This document shows, one piece after another, positions 62,258 through 64,000 of a stretch of DNA of 64,000 nucleotides; positions within the stretch are counted from its first letter, which is position 1; each line of letters opens with the position of its first letter. The position numbers and the translations under genes are program-made. The notes under the pieces are model-generated. The model was not told the origin of the DNA and ran no database searches. It saw only the letters and a list, made by a program, of their open reading frames with translations. Source of the DNA: Myrica gale (lineage: Eukaryota; Streptophyta; Magnoliopsida; Fagales; Myricaceae); assembly GCA_963930655.1 (NCBI GenBank), contig OZ005611.1:7633501-7697500 (forward strand). Direction: 5' to 3'.

Positions 62258-64000
62258 CTAAGGAAGTGGATGAAAAGGAGGCAAAGGAGGCATCTTTCCA
62301 AACTTGGGGTGAGGGAAATACTTTGGGTGTAGCTTGGGAATAGGAGGCAACTTAGGAAGAAGAGGGGCTTTAGGAAAGGGTGGGCATGGCTTCTTATAAA
62401 ATGGAGGGATTTTCGGGAGTGGGGGAAGAGGATTATAGAATATAGGCGGTTTTGGTTTGAACGTTGGAATGGGAGGTGGAAGGGGCTTTTCGAATACTGG
62501 CACTGGTGGAGGAAGGATCTTTGGGGTTGAAGGAGGCTTGAAAATTGGTGGCTTTGGTATGACAATTGGAATGGGAGGTGGAAGTGGTTTTTTGAATACA
62601 GGGACTGGTGGTGGAAGCGGCTTCTTAAATATAGGTACAGGGGGTGGAATAGGCTTCTTGAATATCGGAACTGGTGGAGGAAGAGGCTTCTTTGGAATTG
62701 AAGGTGGAAGTGGCTTCTTGAAGATAGGTACCGGTGGAGGAACTGGTTTCTTATAGATTGGTACCGGTGGAGGAAGTGGCTTCTTGAAGATAGGTACCGG
62801 TGGAGGAAGTGGTTTCTTATAGATTGGTACCGGTGGAGGAACTGGTTTCTTATAGATTGGTGCCGGTGGAGGAAGTGGTTTCTTGAAGATAGGTACCGGT
62901 GGAGGAAATGGTTTCTTATAGATTGGTGCGGGTGGAGGAAGTGGCTTCTTGAAGATAGGTACAGGTGGAGGAAGTGGTTTCTTATAGATTGGTGCGGGTG
63001 GAGGAAGTGGCTTCTTGAAGATAGGTACCGGTGGAGGAAGTGGCTTCTTGAAGATTGGAACTGGAGGAGGAAAAGGCTTTTTAAATATGGGAGGGAAGAC
63101 CTTTGGTGGTAGTGGAGGGAAGACCTTGGGAGGAAAGGGAAATGGATGACCAAAGTTCTTCAGAGCTGGATGGTGGAACTTAGGAAAGGCTGGAGGAGAT
63201 TTAGGGACGGGGGGAAATTTAGGGAAAGGTGGCAATTTGACCAGTGGTGGGTAAAAGTAAGGCCACAAGAAGGCTGAAGTGCATGTCATAGGGGAGAACT
63301 TAAGCTTACCAGCCAGTCCGAAGGTATGTTTCCCATTGGCTTTGGACTTGAATAGTACTTTGGAGGATTCTAGGCCACCATGGGCAGGGCATGGTGCAGC
63401 TGACGCGCTGTGAAGCTGCGCATAGCACTCTTCAATCAGTTGGCCATTTTTTACGACCTCCCGAGGAAGAGACACTTTGAACTTTCCTTCTTCATCGAGC
63501 TCCCCTACCCCTCTTGTCTTTAAGTGTCCCTTTGCTGGCTTGCAATCAATTGTTACACGAAGCCCTGCACAGTAATCCACAAATCACTGTAAGTTGTTTT
63601 GCAATATTGTTTTCTTGGTGACTTAAATCGTATGAGAAAAAGGCATATATGAGTAATTTGATTTAGACCAAGCCATCTTCTGCCAGACAGATGAAAACCA
63701 AGAATCAGTTCGTTTCAGGTCTGATTGGCCATGGTTACCCTGACTCCAACAACTTGGAGCTGTAGGACCCCTATTGTGTTGCCTTCGAGGAGCATATCAT
63801 TTCAAACGATGCAACATTGCATTTTTGCAATGCATGGAAAACGCAGTTGATATTCTAAACAACAGAAGTACACACATAAAAGAAGAATAAAAAGGACACA
63901 ATGTATTCAGCATGAACAATATTCAAGATAGTTCCATCAAAACAACAGTACCTGAAAAGGCATGGGCAGTCTTAATGTTACTCTGTTGACAGTCTGCACA
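62258..64000 (-). CDS. Repetitive proline-rich cell-wall protein, PRP4-like, N-terminus outside window
   Basis: Exon 2 (62258-63564) and the end of exon 1 (63952 to the window edge) join as ...NIKTAHAFSG|LRVTIDCK, in frame across a 387-bp GT-AG intron. The signal peptide lies outside. The visible N-terminal part (about 130 aa, with Cys in IDCKP, EECYAQL, APCPAHGG and MTCTS) is a Pollen Ole e 1-like domain. The rest, about 300 aa, is made of KKPLPPPVPIF-type 11-residue units (roughly 16-18, best preserved about 62570-63075) and a His/Lys/Pro-rich end. Arabidopsis PRP2/PRP4 share this layout. Such proteins are secreted and cross-linked into the wall, so the role is structural. No frame defect is seen. 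Confidence 0.9.
62570..63075. repeat. 33-bp coding tandem repeat of the PRP4-like gene
   Basis: The array is built on GGTGGAGGAAGTGGCTTCTT-type units (+ strand). Two alternating subtypes, ending in AAGATAGGTACC and TATAGATTGGTGC, indicate 66-bp higher-order duplication. Confidence 0.85.

Noticed and set aside
62230-63153. 307-residue His/Ser/Leu-rich frame overlapping the proline-rich gene
   Set aside because: It is a shifted reading of the 33-bp repeats. The other frame contains the Ole e 1-like domain and joins exon 1 in phase.

Overview
This is a plant nuclear window, almost certainly from a eudicot. The evidence is intron-split genes with GT-AG splice sites, plant gene families (dirigent, plant eIF4B, plant NUP188, PRP4-type proline-rich protein), plant non-LTR and LTR retroelements, MITEs, and an insertion of organelle-type psaB DNA. 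The species cannot be named from the sequence.

Left part (1-16.3 kb). The window opens inside a LINE whose reading frame is still open (RT end, zf-RVT, RNase H, poly-A). Next comes a tandem family of three secreted amidase-signature genes, all on the minus strand and all with the same five-exon layout. Copy A (2616-5001) is intact at 525 aa. Copy B (7222-9890) carries one frameshift in exon 4 and an unusual Asp-to-His change two residues before the nucleophilic Ser. Copy C (11697-16320) has two stops and a lost segment in exon 1, plus LINE and gypsy debris in intron 2. LINE tails and a poly-A retroposon with a 15-bp target duplication lie between the copies.

Middle part (16.4-42.4 kb). A transposon-rich stretch holds a long foldback element, a second poly-A retroposon with a 13-bp target duplication, a 1.48-kb solo LTR with a CCCAC duplication, small MITEs and a Mutator-type foldback element with a 9-bp duplication. 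Between these sit a dirigent gene, a two-exon eIF4B gene, a nine-exon NIPA-type magnesium transporter (with a LINE tail in intron 8 bounded by 79-bp direct repeats) and an intronless cytosolic cyclophilin. Between NIPA and cyclophilin lies a composite locus in which organelle psaB-type DNA is embedded in decayed sequence resembling a caulimovirus.

Right part (42.4-64 kb). A single 32-exon gene for the nucleoporin NUP188 (1969 aa, every exon phase closing, one GC-AG intron) is followed by the last exon of a repeat-rich cell-wall proline-rich protein whose first exon runs off the right edge.

All recognised host genes lie on the minus strand. They are unrelated in function (translation, Mg transport, protein folding, nuclear pore, cell wall) and do not form a pathway. 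The order dirigent, eIF4B, NIPA, cyclophilin, NUP188, PRP4 matches, from memory, Arabidopsis At4g38700-At4g38770, so this is a conserved microsyntenic block that transposons have expanded. I found no convincing undescribed biological system. The most unusual items are the graded decay of the amidase trio, the psaB/virus-like composite, and the 79-bp repeats around the LINE tail.
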